Source: Nisaea nitritireducens (lineage in GTDB: Bacteria; Pseudomonadota; Alphaproteobacteria; Thalassobaculales; Thalassobaculaceae). From it: a stretch of DNA of 64,000 bases. Below the pieces are notes generated by a model. It was not told the DNA's origin. It saw only the letters and a program-made list of their open reading frames with translations, and did no database searches. This document shows positions 26,554-35,501 of the stretch, piece by piece (the first letter of the stretch is position 1; each line of letters starts with the position of its first letter). The position numbers and the translations under genes were made by a program. The stretch lies in assembly GCF_014904795.1 (NCBI RefSeq), contig NZ_JACZFS010000019.1:62001-126000 (forward strand), read 5' to 3'.

Positions 26554-27490
26554 CAAGATCATCGGGCCTTTTGCGCTCGCGACGGCCCTGATCGCCGGGG
26601 TTTCCGGCATCGCTACCGCAGTAGAGATCCAGGGTCACCGCGGCGCCCGCGGCCTGCTTCCGGAGAACACCCTTCCCGCCTTCGAGAAGGCCCTCGACCT
26701 CGGAGTCGATGTGCTGGAGCTCGACACAGTGGTAACGGCGGACGGCATTGCCGTCATCCATCATGACCGCGCGCTGTCAAAGGACCACACACGCCATGAC
26801 GGCGCCTGGATCGATCAGGAGATCCGGCTGAATGAACTGACGGCTGCGGAGCTGGAAGCCTACGATGTCGGCCGGATACGGCCCGGCAGCCGCTATGCGA
26901 AGCGCTTTCCCGATCAGGCACCGGTCGATGGCACACGCGTTCCGAAACTGGCGGATCTCTTTGCCATGGTGGCGGCACGCGGCGACCAGGCGGTTCGCTT
27001 CAATATCGAGACAAAACGCTCCCCGCTCTCGCCGGGCGACACTCCCGAACCGGAAGCTTTTGCGCGGCTGCTGATCGAAACCGCCCGGGGCGCCGGTGTC
27101 GTGGACCGGATCACACTGCAGAGTTTCGACTGGTCCACGCTGATCGCCGCCAAGCGGATCGATCCGGCGATCCCGACCGTGTGCCTCAGCGCCGAAGCGC
27201 GCTGGCTCGACTCGGCGGAAGCCGGCAAGGAGGGTGCCTCTCCCTGGCTCGGCGGACTCGATGTCGACGATTTCGGCGGCTCCATCCAGAAGACCGCAAA
27301 GGCGGCTGGCTGCTCGGTCTGGTCGCCCTATCATCGCAACGTCACCAGACAGGCCATAGAGAACGCCCATGCAGAAGGGCTCCAGGTCATTGTCTGGACC
27401 GTCAATAAGACGGAAGACATGAGGCGGCTGGTCGATCTCGGCGTCGACGGCATCATCACCGATTACCCGGACCGGACAAACGGGTTCTGA
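26549..27490 (+). CDS. Periplasmic glycerophosphodiester phosphodiesterase
   Basis: Hydrolyses glycerophosphodiesters from phospholipid turnover to glycerol-3-phosphate and an alcohol. A signal peptide spans residues 1-24 (MPSKIIGPFALATALIAGVS). The GDPD catalytic motif EIQGHRGARGLLPENTLPAF and the metal-binding ELDTVVTADGIAVIHHD follow, with IVWTVN and GIITDYPD at the end. This is the GlpQ/UgpQ family; export favours a GlpQ-like role. The start overlaps the SDR stop by 5 bases. Length is 313 residues. Confidence 0.92.
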   Translation, partial: PSKIIGPFALATALIAGVSGIATAVEIQGHRGARGLLPENTLPAFEKALDLGVDVLELDTVVTADGIAVIHHDRALSKDHTRHDGAWIDQEIRLNELTAAELEAYDVGRIRPGSRYAKRFPDQAPVDGTRVPKLADLFAMVAARGDQAVRFNIETKRSPLSPGDTPEPEAFARLLIETARGAGVVDRITLQSFDWSTLIAAKRIDPAIPTVCLSAEARWLDSAEAGKEGASPWLGGLDVDDFGGSIQKTAKAAGCSVWSPYHRNVTRQAIENAHAEGLQVIVWTVNKTEDMRRLVDLGVDGIITDYPDRTNGF

Positions 27491-27569
27491 TCCGGCGGCC
27501 CGGCATTGCCCGTTCGCGCCGTCTACATATACTGATGACTGGTATTTCCGTAACGGGGACGCGCGACGG

Positions 27570-28559
27570 ATGGATGCATCGGACAGCGAAGACGGATTGA
27601 TCGCCGGCATCGGCCTCACAGATGGACCTGCCCCGAAAGAGCTCGGCTGGGGTGATATAACAGCGGGCCGGCCGGAAGGGCTTCGTCTCTGCTGGCTTCA
27701 TCTCGACCTGAAGGAAGAGCGCGCCAGATCCTGGATCAAGGAGCTGGCGGGATTGCCGGAAATTGCCGCCGCCGCGCTGGTCGCCGAAGAGACCAGACCG
27801 CGCGTGCAGCGCTTCGACCATGGTGTTCTCATTGTCCTGCGCGGCGTGAACCTCAACCCGGGTTCAAGCCCCGAGGATATGGTCAGCCTGCGGATCTGGG
27901 TGGAACGAGGGCTGATGATAACCGTACGCCTGCGTCGTCTGATGGCGGTGCAGGATACGCTTGCAGCCATAAGGGAAGGTTTCGTTCCGGAAGATACGGA
28001 CGAGCTGCTGGCTGTTCTCGCGGAGCGCCTTTTCCGCCGAATGGAGCCGGTGATCGACGACCTGGAGGAACGTATCGATCTGGTTGACGAGGAACAGACT
28101 TCCGGCAGCATCAATCAGTCCCCCGGTGAGCTCCAGACGTTGCGGCTGCGGACCATCATTTTGCGTCGTTATATTCTGCCCCAACGGGATGCGTTGCGCC
28201 ATCTCACCGCAGACCCGCCTGCATGGTTTGCACGCAAGACCCTGAGCAGCCTGAACGAGGCCGCGGACCGGGTCATCCGTTACGTGGAAAGCCTGGACGA
28301 AATCCGTGAGCGCGCCATGGTCATTCAGGACACGATACAGAACCGCAACAGCGAGGAACTTAACCGGCGCCTGTACATTCTATCCGTGATCTCGGCGATC
28401 TGCTTGCCACTCGGCTTGCTGACCGGGCTGCTCGGGATCAATGTTGCCGGCATGCCTGGGGCCGAAACCACCTGGGCGTTCTGGGCCGTGACGCTGATCA
28501 TGATACTGATCGTGGGCCTGGAAGTCTGGGCACTCAAATCGCTTAAATGGTTCAAGTAA
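27570..28559 (+). CDS. ZntB-like CorA family metal transporter
   Basis: A 329-residue CorA-superfamily protein with a large cytoplasmic N-terminal domain and two C-terminal membrane helices. The pore signature is GINVAGMPG, preceded by ICLPLGLLTGLLG. GIN with GMPG marks the ZntB branch (zinc) rather than GMN of Mg2+ CorA (family knowledge). SLDEIRERAMVIQDTIQNR lies on the long stalk helix. Direction of zinc transport in the family is debated. It precedes the MscS-like gene, and the two are probably co-transcribed. Confidence 0.88.
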   Translation: MDASDSEDGLIAGIGLTDGPAPKELGWGDITAGRPEGLRLCWLHLDLKEERARSWIKELAGLPEIAAAALVAEETRPRVQRFDHGVLIVLRGVNLNPGSSPEDMVSLRIWVERGLMITVRLRRLMAVQDTLAAIREGFVPEDTDELLAVLAERLFRRMEPVIDDLEERIDLVDEEQTSGSINQSPGELQTLRLRTIILRRYILPQRDALRHLTADPPAWFARKTLSSLNEAADRVIRYVESLDEIRERAMVIQDTIQNRNSEELNRRLYILSVISAICLPLGLLTGLLGINVAGMPGAETTWAFWAVTLIMILIVGLEVWALKSLKWFK

Positions 28560-28585
28560 TCCGAAGGACCGGACCACTGGAAATC

Positions 28586-31057
28586 ATGCCATATCGTTTC
28601 AAGACCATTCTGGCGGTTCTGACGCTCTCTCTCGGCCTCGGCGCTCTCGCCCCGGCACTAGCAATCGCTCAGGATACCACCGAGAACACCGCAGTTGATG
28701 AAGCGGCCAAAGTCGGACCGCAGAGGCTTCAATCTCTGCTAGACACGCTGAAGGACGAGACCAAGCGCGACGCTCTAATCACCGATCTGGAGACGCTGCT
28801 GGTCGCAACCGAGGAAGAAGAAAAAGCGGACGATGCCTCCTCCGTCGCATCTGCAATGTCGGATGTGGTCTCGGGGATCAGCGGCTTTCTTCAGCAGGCA
28901 GTGAGCCGGCTTTCCGATACAGCGATTGCCCTCACCGACGTGAAAAGCCTGATCCCGGCACTTTCCGCCCTGGCTGCCGATCCGGATAAGCTGTTCCGGA
29001 TCGGGCAATGGATGGCCGTGATTGCCGGCATCGTGGCTCTTGGCCTTCTTACCGTGCGCCTGACGAACCGATTATTGCGCCGTCCAGTCGACAAGATTGA
29101 GTCCTGGGTCATGCGCGGCACGTTGCTGCGCAATCTTGCCGCCCTGGTGCCGCTGCTTCTGCTCCGGGGTATCCGGGCCGTGATCTTTTTCGCCGTCACG
29201 CAAGGCATCCTGACAACGGTGAGCAGCACCAATGTCCAACTCGCCGGACGGGCATTCGTCTTCGCGGTGGCGTCGCACCTCGCCTGCCTCGCCCTGATCC
29301 GTACCCTGCTGAAGCCGGCCGGACTGGTCAGCCGTTCGCTGAACATCACGGAAGCGACCGGCGCCTATCTCGCGCTTTGGGCCAATCGTGTGGTTGCAAC
29401 CGGCATCTACGGCATCCTGGGTCTGCAGAGCGCCTACATCCTTGGCATGCCGGCCACGACCTTCCTGTCCCTTGAAAAGGTGGTCTACGGCGCTCTCTGG
29501 ATGCTTCTGACAGCGTTCATCCTGCAAAACCGGGCAAGCTTCGCCCAGGTCATCGCGGGCACCGACGAAAAAGCAACGGGCCGTACCTTCTGGTCCATTC
29601 TCTCCGCGATCTGGCACCTGATCGCGATAGCCTATGTTACCGCCGGCCTGATGATCCTGATATCCATGGGCGATGCGGGCTTCAAGCGCCTCGGCGAGAT
29701 CGCCGCCTTCATGGTCATCATCTCGATCGTCTGGCGGCTCGCATGGCTCGCGGTCGACACGGCCGGCCGCTGGGCCTTCTCCATCTCCCATGAGATGACC
29801 GACCGCTATCCCTCGCTGGAGCGCCGGGCGAACCGCTACGTGCCGCATCTCCTCGCCGGTGCCCGCGTTCTCATCTCCGTTGTAGCTCTCGGCGCGCTGC
29901 TCGAGGTCTGGGGCATACAACTTTCCGCCTTCTTTGCCTCCGCGAACGGGCAGGTGCTGATCCGTGCCATCGCCACGATTATCGTCGTCGGCGGCGGCGC
30001 CGTCGCTTTCAGCGAAATTGTCAGCCTTTTCGTCGAGCGCCGGCTGTTCGTGCTGGAAAGCGCGGGCATCCTGAGCGGGCGAGAACGTACCTTGCTGCCG
30101 CTGCTGCGGCGGGCCGTGATCATCGTCATCAGCGTACTCGCGGTTTTCGTCATCCTGTCCGAGTTGGGCGTCAACATCACGCCCCTGCTCGCCGGTGCCA
30201 GTATTATCGGTCTGGCCATCGGCTTCGGCTCGCAATCGCTCGTCAAGGATGTGATCTCCGGGATCTTCCTGCTGATTGAGGACACACTGAATGTCGGCGA
30301 CTTTATCGATGTCGGCGGCATGTCCGGAACGGTCGAAGCCCTGAGCATCCGCACCCTACGGGTGCGCGACGTCAACGGCGATCTGCATACCATTCCATTC
30401 GGCACCGTCGAGATCATCACCAACAAGACAAAGGACTACGCCTATGCGCTGGTCGATGTCGGCATCGCCTATCGCGAGGACACGGAAGCGGTGATGAAAC
30501 TGCTGCAGGAAATCGGCGACGAACTGGCAAATGACGAAGCCTTACAGGGAGATATCGCCGGGCCGTTCGAGGTCTTCGGACTGCAGGACCTCGCCGATTC
30601 CAGCGTCAACATCAGGACCCGTCTGAAAACCAAGCCTGGCCGGCAATGGTCGATTCGGCGCGAATTCCTGCGTCGCGTGAAGCGGCGGTTCGACGCCGAG
30701 GGGGTCGAAATTCCGTTCCCGCATCAAACACTCTATTTCGGCGAGGACAAGGACGGCAACGCACCGTCAGCCAATGTCATGGTCACCCAGGCCAAATCCC
30801 AACGCAGCGGAAAGGATGCCGGCGGCGCAGCGCCGCAAAGCCAGGAGTATTTCAAGACCGCGAACCCGGAAATGGCCGACGCGGAAGCCGCCCGGAACGC
30901 CGAGAAGGAGAGCCAGGAAGCGGAGCGCAAGCGTCTCCTCAAAGAGCGTGAAGAGGCCGCAGAAGAAGCCAAAGAGGTGGAGCAGGAACTGATCGGCGAC
31001 GACGAGACTGTCGCCGAGAAGGACGACGCATCCCCGACCGGGAAAAAGCCGGGCTAG
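28586..31057 (+). CDS. Large mechanosensitive ion channel (MscS family, YbiO-like)
   Basis: An 823-residue multi-domain channel. A signal peptide (residues 1-28, ending ALAIAQ) precedes a periplasmic helical region. About ten membrane helices follow, and then the MscS pore and beta domains: IIGLAIGFGSQSLVKDVISG, DTLNVGDFIDVGGMSGTVE and the DLHTIPFG segment. The last 100 residues are a charged tail with a Glu/Lys/Arg coiled coil. The layout resembles the moderate-conductance channel YbiO, which opens under hypo-osmotic stress. The ATG 28586 (MPYRFK) is chosen because it gives the signal peptide; an in-frame ATG at 28547 would overlap zntB. Confidence 0.9.
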   Translation: MPYRFKTILAVLTLSLGLGALAPALAIAQDTTENTAVDEAAKVGPQRLQSLLDTLKDETKRDALITDLETLLVATEEEEKADDASSVASAMSDVVSGISGFLQQAVSRLSDTAIALTDVKSLIPALSALAADPDKLFRIGQWMAVIAGIVALGLLTVRLTNRLLRRPVDKIESWVMRGTLLRNLAALVPLLLLRGIRAVIFFAVTQGILTTVSSTNVQLAGRAFVFAVASHLACLALIRTLLKPAGLVSRSLNITEATGAYLALWANRVVATGIYGILGLQSAYILGMPATTFLSLEKVVYGALWMLLTAFILQNRASFAQVIAGTDEKATGRTFWSILSAIWHLIAIAYVTAGLMILISMGDAGFKRLGEIAAFMVIISIVWRLAWLAVDTAGRWAFSISHEMTDRYPSLERRANRYVPHLLAGARVLISVVALGALLEVWGIQLSAFFASANGQVLIRAIATIIVVGGGAVAFSEIVSLFVERRLFVLESAGILSGRERTLLPLLRRAVIIVISVLAVFVILSELGVNITPLLAGASIIGLAIGFGSQSLVKDVISGIFLLIEDTLNVGDFIDVGGMSGTVEALSIRTLRVRDVNGDLHTIPFGTVEIITNKTKDYAYALVDVGIAYREDTEAVMKLLQEIGDELANDEALQGDIAGPFEVFGLQDLADSSVNIRTRLKTKPGRQWSIRREFLRRVKRRFDAEGVEIPFPHQTLYFGEDKDGNAPSANVMVTQAKSQRSGKDAGGAAPQSQEYFKTANPEMADAEAARNAEKESQEAERKRLLKEREEAAEEAKEVEQELIGDDETVAEKDDASPTGKKPG

Positions 31058-31074
31058 TCCCGGCTTTCGCCGCC

Positions 31075-32253
31075 ATGCGCAAGATTGATTGTCTCATCAT
31101 CGGTGCCGGTGCCGCCGGCATGATGTGTGCTGCCGAAGCCGGCAAACGCGGGCGTTCTGTGCTGCTCGTTGACCATGCCGGGGCGCCGGGGGAGAAGATC
31201 CGCATTTCCGGCGGCGGGCGCTGCAACTTCACCAACCTGCGAGCCGCGCCGGAAAACTTCCTCTCGCAAAACCCGCGATTCTGCATCTCGGCGCTGCGCC
31301 GCTATACCCAGCGCGATTTCATCGCCCTCGTCGAGAAGCACAACATCGCCTACCACGAGAAGACGCTGGGCCAGTTGTTCTGCGACAGCTCGGCAAAAGC
31401 CATCATCGACATGCTGCTGGCCGAACTCGGCGAGGCTGGCGTCCGGTTGGAACTGTCAACGAAAGTGGACGGCATTGAGCGGCATGGAGAGAGTTTCCGC
31501 GTCGCTCTCTCCTCCGGATTGGTCGAGACGGCATCCGTCGTCATCGCCACCGGCGGCAAGTCGATCCCGAAAATGGGCGCCACCGGATTTGCTTACAATA
31601 TCGGAGAGCAATTCGGCATCGGGGTGATCGAGACGCGGCCCGGTCTGGTGCCCCTCACCTATGACGCCGCCATGCTGGAGCGGCTCAAACCGCTCTCCGG
31701 TATCTCCGTGGATGCGGTCGTCGCGTCCGGCAAGACCCGGTTCGCCGAAGGGCTGCTTTTCACCCATCGCGGCCTCAGCGGACCGTCGATCCTGCAGATC
31801 TCCTCCTACTGGCGCGAAGGAGAGGAAATCACAGTCGATCTTGCACCGGGAACAGACATTGCCGGCCGCCTGATCGCGGATAAATCCTCCAACGGAAAAC
31901 AGGCGGCCCAGACCGCGCTGTCAGGCTACTTGCCAAAACGGCTGGCGGCGGCGATCACGGAAGAAGCAAATCTCACCCGTCCACTTGGCGATACCAGCGA
32001 CAAGGCGCTCCGCCAGCTCGGAGAGCGGGTAAACCGCTGGCGCGTGACGCCCTCCGGATCGGAAGGCTACCGGACCGCCGAAGTGACCCTCGGCGGCATC
32101 GACACCGCCGCGCTCAACCAGAAGACCATGGAAGTGAAAGCCCAGCCCGGCCTCTATTTCATCGGCGAGGCAGTGGACGTGACGGGCTGGCTCGGCGGCT
32201 ACAATTTCCAATGGGCCTGGTCCAGCGGCTGGAGTGCCGGGCAGGCTGTCTAA
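31075..32253 (+). CDS. BaiN/HI0933-family flavoprotein (NAD(P)/FAD-dependent oxidoreductase)
   Basis: A 392-residue flavoprotein. The FAD dinucleotide motif DCLIIGAGAAGMMCA is at the N-terminus, then GEKIRISGGGRCNFTN (the HI0933-family signature), VVIATGGKSIPKMGATG, and the C-terminal GLYFIGEAVDVTGWLGGYNFQ. YhiN and BaiN belong to this family; BaiN acts on bile acids in gut clostridia, but no substrate can be assigned here. Its stop overlaps the stop of the convergent MFS gene (CTAA). Confidence 0.9.
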   Translation: MRKIDCLIIGAGAAGMMCAAEAGKRGRSVLLVDHAGAPGEKIRISGGGRCNFTNLRAAPENFLSQNPRFCISALRRYTQRDFIALVEKHNIAYHEKTLGQLFCDSSAKAIIDMLLAELGEAGVRLELSTKVDGIERHGESFRVALSSGLVETASVVIATGGKSIPKMGATGFAYNIGEQFGIGVIETRPGLVPLTYDAAMLERLKPLSGISVDAVVASGKTRFAEGLLFTHRGLSGPSILQISSYWREGEEITVDLAPGTDIAGRLIADKSSNGKQAAQTALSGYLPKRLAAAITEEANLTRPLGDTSDKALRQLGERVNRWRVTPSGSEGYRTAEVTLGGIDTAALNQKTMEVKAQPGLYFIGEAVDVTGWLGGYNFQWAWSSGWSAGQAV

Positions 32254-33497
32254 GGAACTGTCTTTGCCGCTGGCCTGTGGATCCCGAACACAAGCCCGAG
32301 CAGAAGCAGGGCACAGATCCCGGTCAGCACCCAAAGACTGACGGTGAAGCCGCCGGTGATGTCATGGATGACTCCGATGGCGACCGGGCCGGAAACACCG
32401 CCCACTTCCGCCGCCGAAAAGAACAGCCCGCCGGCTGAACCTGCATTCTTCGAGCCAACGCCGCGCGCCTCCACGAGGAACAGCAGCGCGATGGTCATCA
32501 TCGAGCCACGCGCCAATCCCTGGAAGATCAGCGCCAGGATCAGCCCCGGCCCCTCACCCAGCTGCAGCAGCAGTGTGCAGAGCCCCGCGAGGACGAACAG
32601 TCCGCCCAGGATCGCGCCGCGCCGCTCCGGCGTTGCCAGGCGCGGGATGGTCAGCGAGCCGATCACGCCAACAATGGTTGGCAGAGCTGCCCAGTAACCG
32701 GCATCGACCGGACTCATACCGGTCGACTTCAGGATCTCCGGCAGCCAGTTGCTGGTTCCGTGATTGAAAAAGAAGATGCCTATACTCATCAGGAGAATGA
32801 CCCGGACTACAGGATTTGCCATCAGCTCCCGGAAGATTTCGAGCTGCGGCCGTTTCGGCATCGCCTTTTCCGCCGCTTCCCGCGCCCGCGCTTCCGGATG
32901 CTGGGCGATCAGCAGCCAGAGCAGACCGGCAATTGCGGTGACAGCGGCATAGTCCAGCACCACCATACGCCAGTCACCGTCATGAAAAGGTAGTACCACC
33001 GCATTGGTCAGGCTGAGCGAAAGGATGCCGCCAATGGCCGGGCCGGTGATGTAAATGCCCATGGCGAAGCCGCGTTCCTTGCCCTCGAACCATTCGGCGA
33101 TGATCTTCGGCGCCCCGATGGAAATCAGCGGCCCGCCAAACCCGAAAATACCGACGGCAAGAAACAGGGACAGGTGATCAACCGCCACCGCCCGGCACAA
33201 GCCGGACGCGGCCATGATCATTGCGGCAAGCAGCAACGCCCGCCGTGCGCCGACGCGGTCCAGCAAAATGCCGCAGGGCACCGCCGCACCGATATAGATG
33301 AAAGGCCAGGCTCCGAGCACGGTCCCCATGGCACCATGACTGAGCCCGAGATCTTTCGTGATCGGTCCAACCATCGGAGCCAGAGCGCTGATCGTCAGCC
33401 CGAAGGCGAAATAGATCAGCCAGACGCCGAACAGCATTGCCCAGCGGTAGGGGTGCTGCGTCGGATCCGCAGCGGAAACGCCGATGGTCTGATTCAC
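32250..33497 (-). CDS. MFS transporter
   Basis: A 415-residue major facilitator with 12 predicted helices. The loop 2-3 motif is GILLDRVGARRALLLAA (D-R-x-G-R-R/K type), and GFAMGIYITGPAIGGIL and GTSNWLPEILKSTGMSP are in later helices. The style resembles the NimT/CynX-like group of anion or small-molecule exporters, but substrate and direction are unknown. It is monocistronic on the minus strand, converging with the flavoprotein gene. Confidence 0.88.
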   Translation of the reverse strand: MNQTIGVSAADPTQHPYRWAMLFGVWLIYFAFGLTISALAPMVGPITKDLGLSHGAMGTVLGAWPFIYIGAAVPCGILLDRVGARRALLLAAMIMAASGLCRAVAVDHLSLFLAVGIFGFGGPLISIGAPKIIAEWFEGKERGFAMGIYITGPAIGGILSLSLTNAVVLPFHDGDWRMVVLDYAAVTAIAGLLWLLIAQHPEARAREAAEKAMPKRPQLEIFRELMANPVVRVILLMSIGIFFFNHGTSNWLPEILKSTGMSPVDAGYWAALPTIVGVIGSLTIPRLATPERRGAILGGLFVLAGLCTLLLQLGEGPGLILALIFQGLARGSMMTIALLFLVEARGVGSKNAGSAGGLFFSAAEVGGVSGPVAIGVIHDITGGFTVSLWVLTGICALLLLGLVFGIHRPAAKTVP

Positions 33498-33578
33498 GTG
33501 AAGGGCTCAATCGAAAAAGCAGAAATGACGTGATAACAGTACGGCCTTCGTCCAAGGCCACGCAAGGGCAGCGCCCTT

Positions 33579-33893
33579 CTACTTGTCCGTGATGTTTTTC
33601 ACGCCCTGGGCCGCCAGCCGGAGATTGCGAGCCATCTGCTCCATCTCCCGGCGCTGGCGTATCGTGAGGTCCTCGTAGCGAAGGGCGTATTCAATACCGT
33701 CGGCCCGCTCTTGCAGGCGTTTCAGCCGGACTTCGTCCTGTACAACTTCACGTTTGCGCTTGGAATTGAACACGGGTGTCTCGACCTTCCAACGGCGGTA
33801 ATAGCGCCTCTTCTGGCTCTCCAGAAGCGTGTCGTAGAGAGCGGCGATATCGTCGACCGTAAGCTGGTGACGGGTGATGCGGCGGCGGCTCAT
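33579..33893 (-). CDS. Basic, helical hypothetical protein (104 aa)
   Basis: Not recognised. It starts MSRRRITRHQLTVDDIAALY, is very rich in Arg, Lys and Glu, and is predicted to be mostly helical, with a probable coiled coil from residue 45 to 95 (RLKRLQERADGIEYALRYED and following). It has no membrane segment and no cysteine. Its normal composition, isolated position with a clear start, and the lack of any gene opposite support a real gene. It lies between the MFS and amidase genes, all minus. A nucleic-acid-binding role is possible from charge but unproven. Confidence 0.65.
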   Translation of the reverse strand: MSRRRITRHQLTVDDIAALYDTLLESQKRRYYRRWKVETPVFNSKRKREVVQDEVRLKRLQERADGIEYALRYEDLTIRQRREMEQMARNLRLAAQGVKNITDK

Positions 33894-33978
33894 ACCATGG
33901 AGTATGACGGCTAAGCCGCCGCCGAAACAAGGCCGGATCGCGGTACTGACGCACTCGCGATCCGGCGTGACACAGATG

Positions 33979-35418
33979 CTAGAGCAGTCCCTTGCGGCGC
34001 CAGAGTTCGTGGACCTGGATACCGTTCGCCCGCTCCAGACACTCCGCCGCGTCCAGCGTCAGGTCTTCCCGGAAGCGCCGGCCGATGATCTGAACCGAGA
34101 GCGGAAGCTCCTCGTGATACCCCGCAGGCGCAATGGAAGCAGGCAAGCCGAGGAAGTTGATCAGCCAGCTATAGACGGACGAGTCGAAGATATCCCTCAC
34201 ACCCGCCGAGCTCTCCGCATCCTCGTTCCAGGTGAAGCCAGGGCGCATCATGAACGGCGTCAGGACCAGCGGGTATTCTTCCAGGAAGAGGTTCCAGGCC
34301 CGCAGATACCGTGTCCGGCGGGACATCGTCCGCAGCAGACCGACGGCATCGGTCGGCGGATAATTCTCGAAATAGAAGTCGAAGACTTTCTTGATGTCGG
34401 CGCTGCCATATTTCTGGATCGCCTCACCGATGAAGATCTCGCAATCGGCATAGAGTGCCGGCAGGGCTTCAGCCGCTGCCTCCTGGATCATCGGAGGGCT
34501 TGCTTCCTCGACGATATACCCGGCCTTGTCCAGCTCAGCCGCTGCGCCTTCCAGAGCAGCCTCGACCGCCGGATGGATCTTGTAGCCGTTGGTCTCGCGA
34601 CAGAACGCGACCTTGATCGGCTGGTCCACAGCCGCGCCGTCGAACGGCATCGGAACCTGCAATGGATCGTGCGGATCGGGCTGCATCAGCACCCGGGTCG
34701 CCAAACGCACATCGCGCACCTCTCGGGCGATGATGCCCTGAACCGACATCAACTGCGCCAGCAGGGAGCGTTCCTCGGCGCCGGAGGGATTGTAGGCTGG
34801 CACCCGGCCCTGGCCCGGCTTCACGGTCACGGTCCCGGTCTGGTAAGCCGGGAACCGCAAAGAACCGCCGATATCGTTGCCATGGGCGATCGGACAGAAA
34901 CCCGCCGCCACAGCGGAAGAGGCACCACCGGAGGAGCCGCCCGGCGAATGGTTGTCGTCCCAGGGATTATAGGTCCGGCCATGCAGCTCGTTCACGGTGG
35001 TCGCCCGGAAAGAGAATTCCGGAGTGTTGGAGCGTCCGACGATGATCGCACCGGCCTTTTTCAGGTTCCGGACAACCGGAGCGTCATCCGGTGCAATCAG
35101 GTCCTTGAAGGCGATCACGCCATTGCTGTTTGCGGTGCCTTTCTGATCGACATTGATCTTTATGGCGACCGGGACACCGTGCAGTGGGCCGATCGGGCCA
35201 TCCTGCTTCAGGATTTCGTCATAGGATGCGGCCTGTTCCAGCGCGGCGTCCGTCTGATCGACGACGATGGCGTTCAGATGGCCGTTCTCGGCACGAATCC
35301 GCTCAACGACAGAGTTCACGGCGTCCGATGCGCTGACACGCGCATCCCGGATGGCTCCGGATAGCTCTACGGCGCTCCATTGCCATAATGGAGCGGGGTT
35401 CTTTGGTGCGGCAGACAT
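33979..35418 (-). CDS. Amidase-signature family amidase
   Basis: A 479-residue Ser-cisSer-Lys amidase. The catalytic Lys is in GVPVAIKINVDQKG (about residue 80), the cis-Ser in the Gly/Ser-rich SPGGSSGGASSAVAAGF, and the nucleophile Ser in GNDIGGSLRFPAY. GRSNTPEFSF is the typical downstream piece. The family covers amide, urea-derivative and nitrile-pathway hydrolases as well as GatA; the lack of gatB/gatC nearby argues against GatA. A second, different amidase is encoded at 44.4-45.7 kb. Confidence 0.9.
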   Translation of the reverse strand: MSAAPKNPAPLWQWSAVELSGAIRDARVSASDAVNSVVERIRAENGHLNAIVVDQTDAALEQAASYDEILKQDGPIGPLHGVPVAIKINVDQKGTANSNGVIAFKDLIAPDDAPVVRNLKKAGAIIVGRSNTPEFSFRATTVNELHGRTYNPWDDNHSPGGSSGGASSAVAAGFCPIAHGNDIGGSLRFPAYQTGTVTVKPGQGRVPAYNPSGAEERSLLAQLMSVQGIIAREVRDVRLATRVLMQPDPHDPLQVPMPFDGAAVDQPIKVAFCRETNGYKIHPAVEAALEGAAAELDKAGYIVEEASPPMIQEAAAEALPALYADCEIFIGEAIQKYGSADIKKVFDFYFENYPPTDAVGLLRTMSRRTRYLRAWNLFLEEYPLVLTPFMMRPGFTWNEDAESSAGVRDIFDSSVYSWLINFLGLPASIAPAGYHEELPLSVQIIGRRFREDLTLDAAECLERANGIQVHELWRRKGLL

Positions 35419-35501
35419 GGCGGGACCTCGATTGGGACAGGCAGGACCACCATGATGTCCCCTTCCCCAACGATTGCCAAGTCCACTCTGAAATCAGGCG
35501 C

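Noticed and set aside
33874-35364. A 496-codon plus-strand frame
   Set aside because: Antisense to the amidase gene; Arg/His/Asp-rich composition of a shadow frame.
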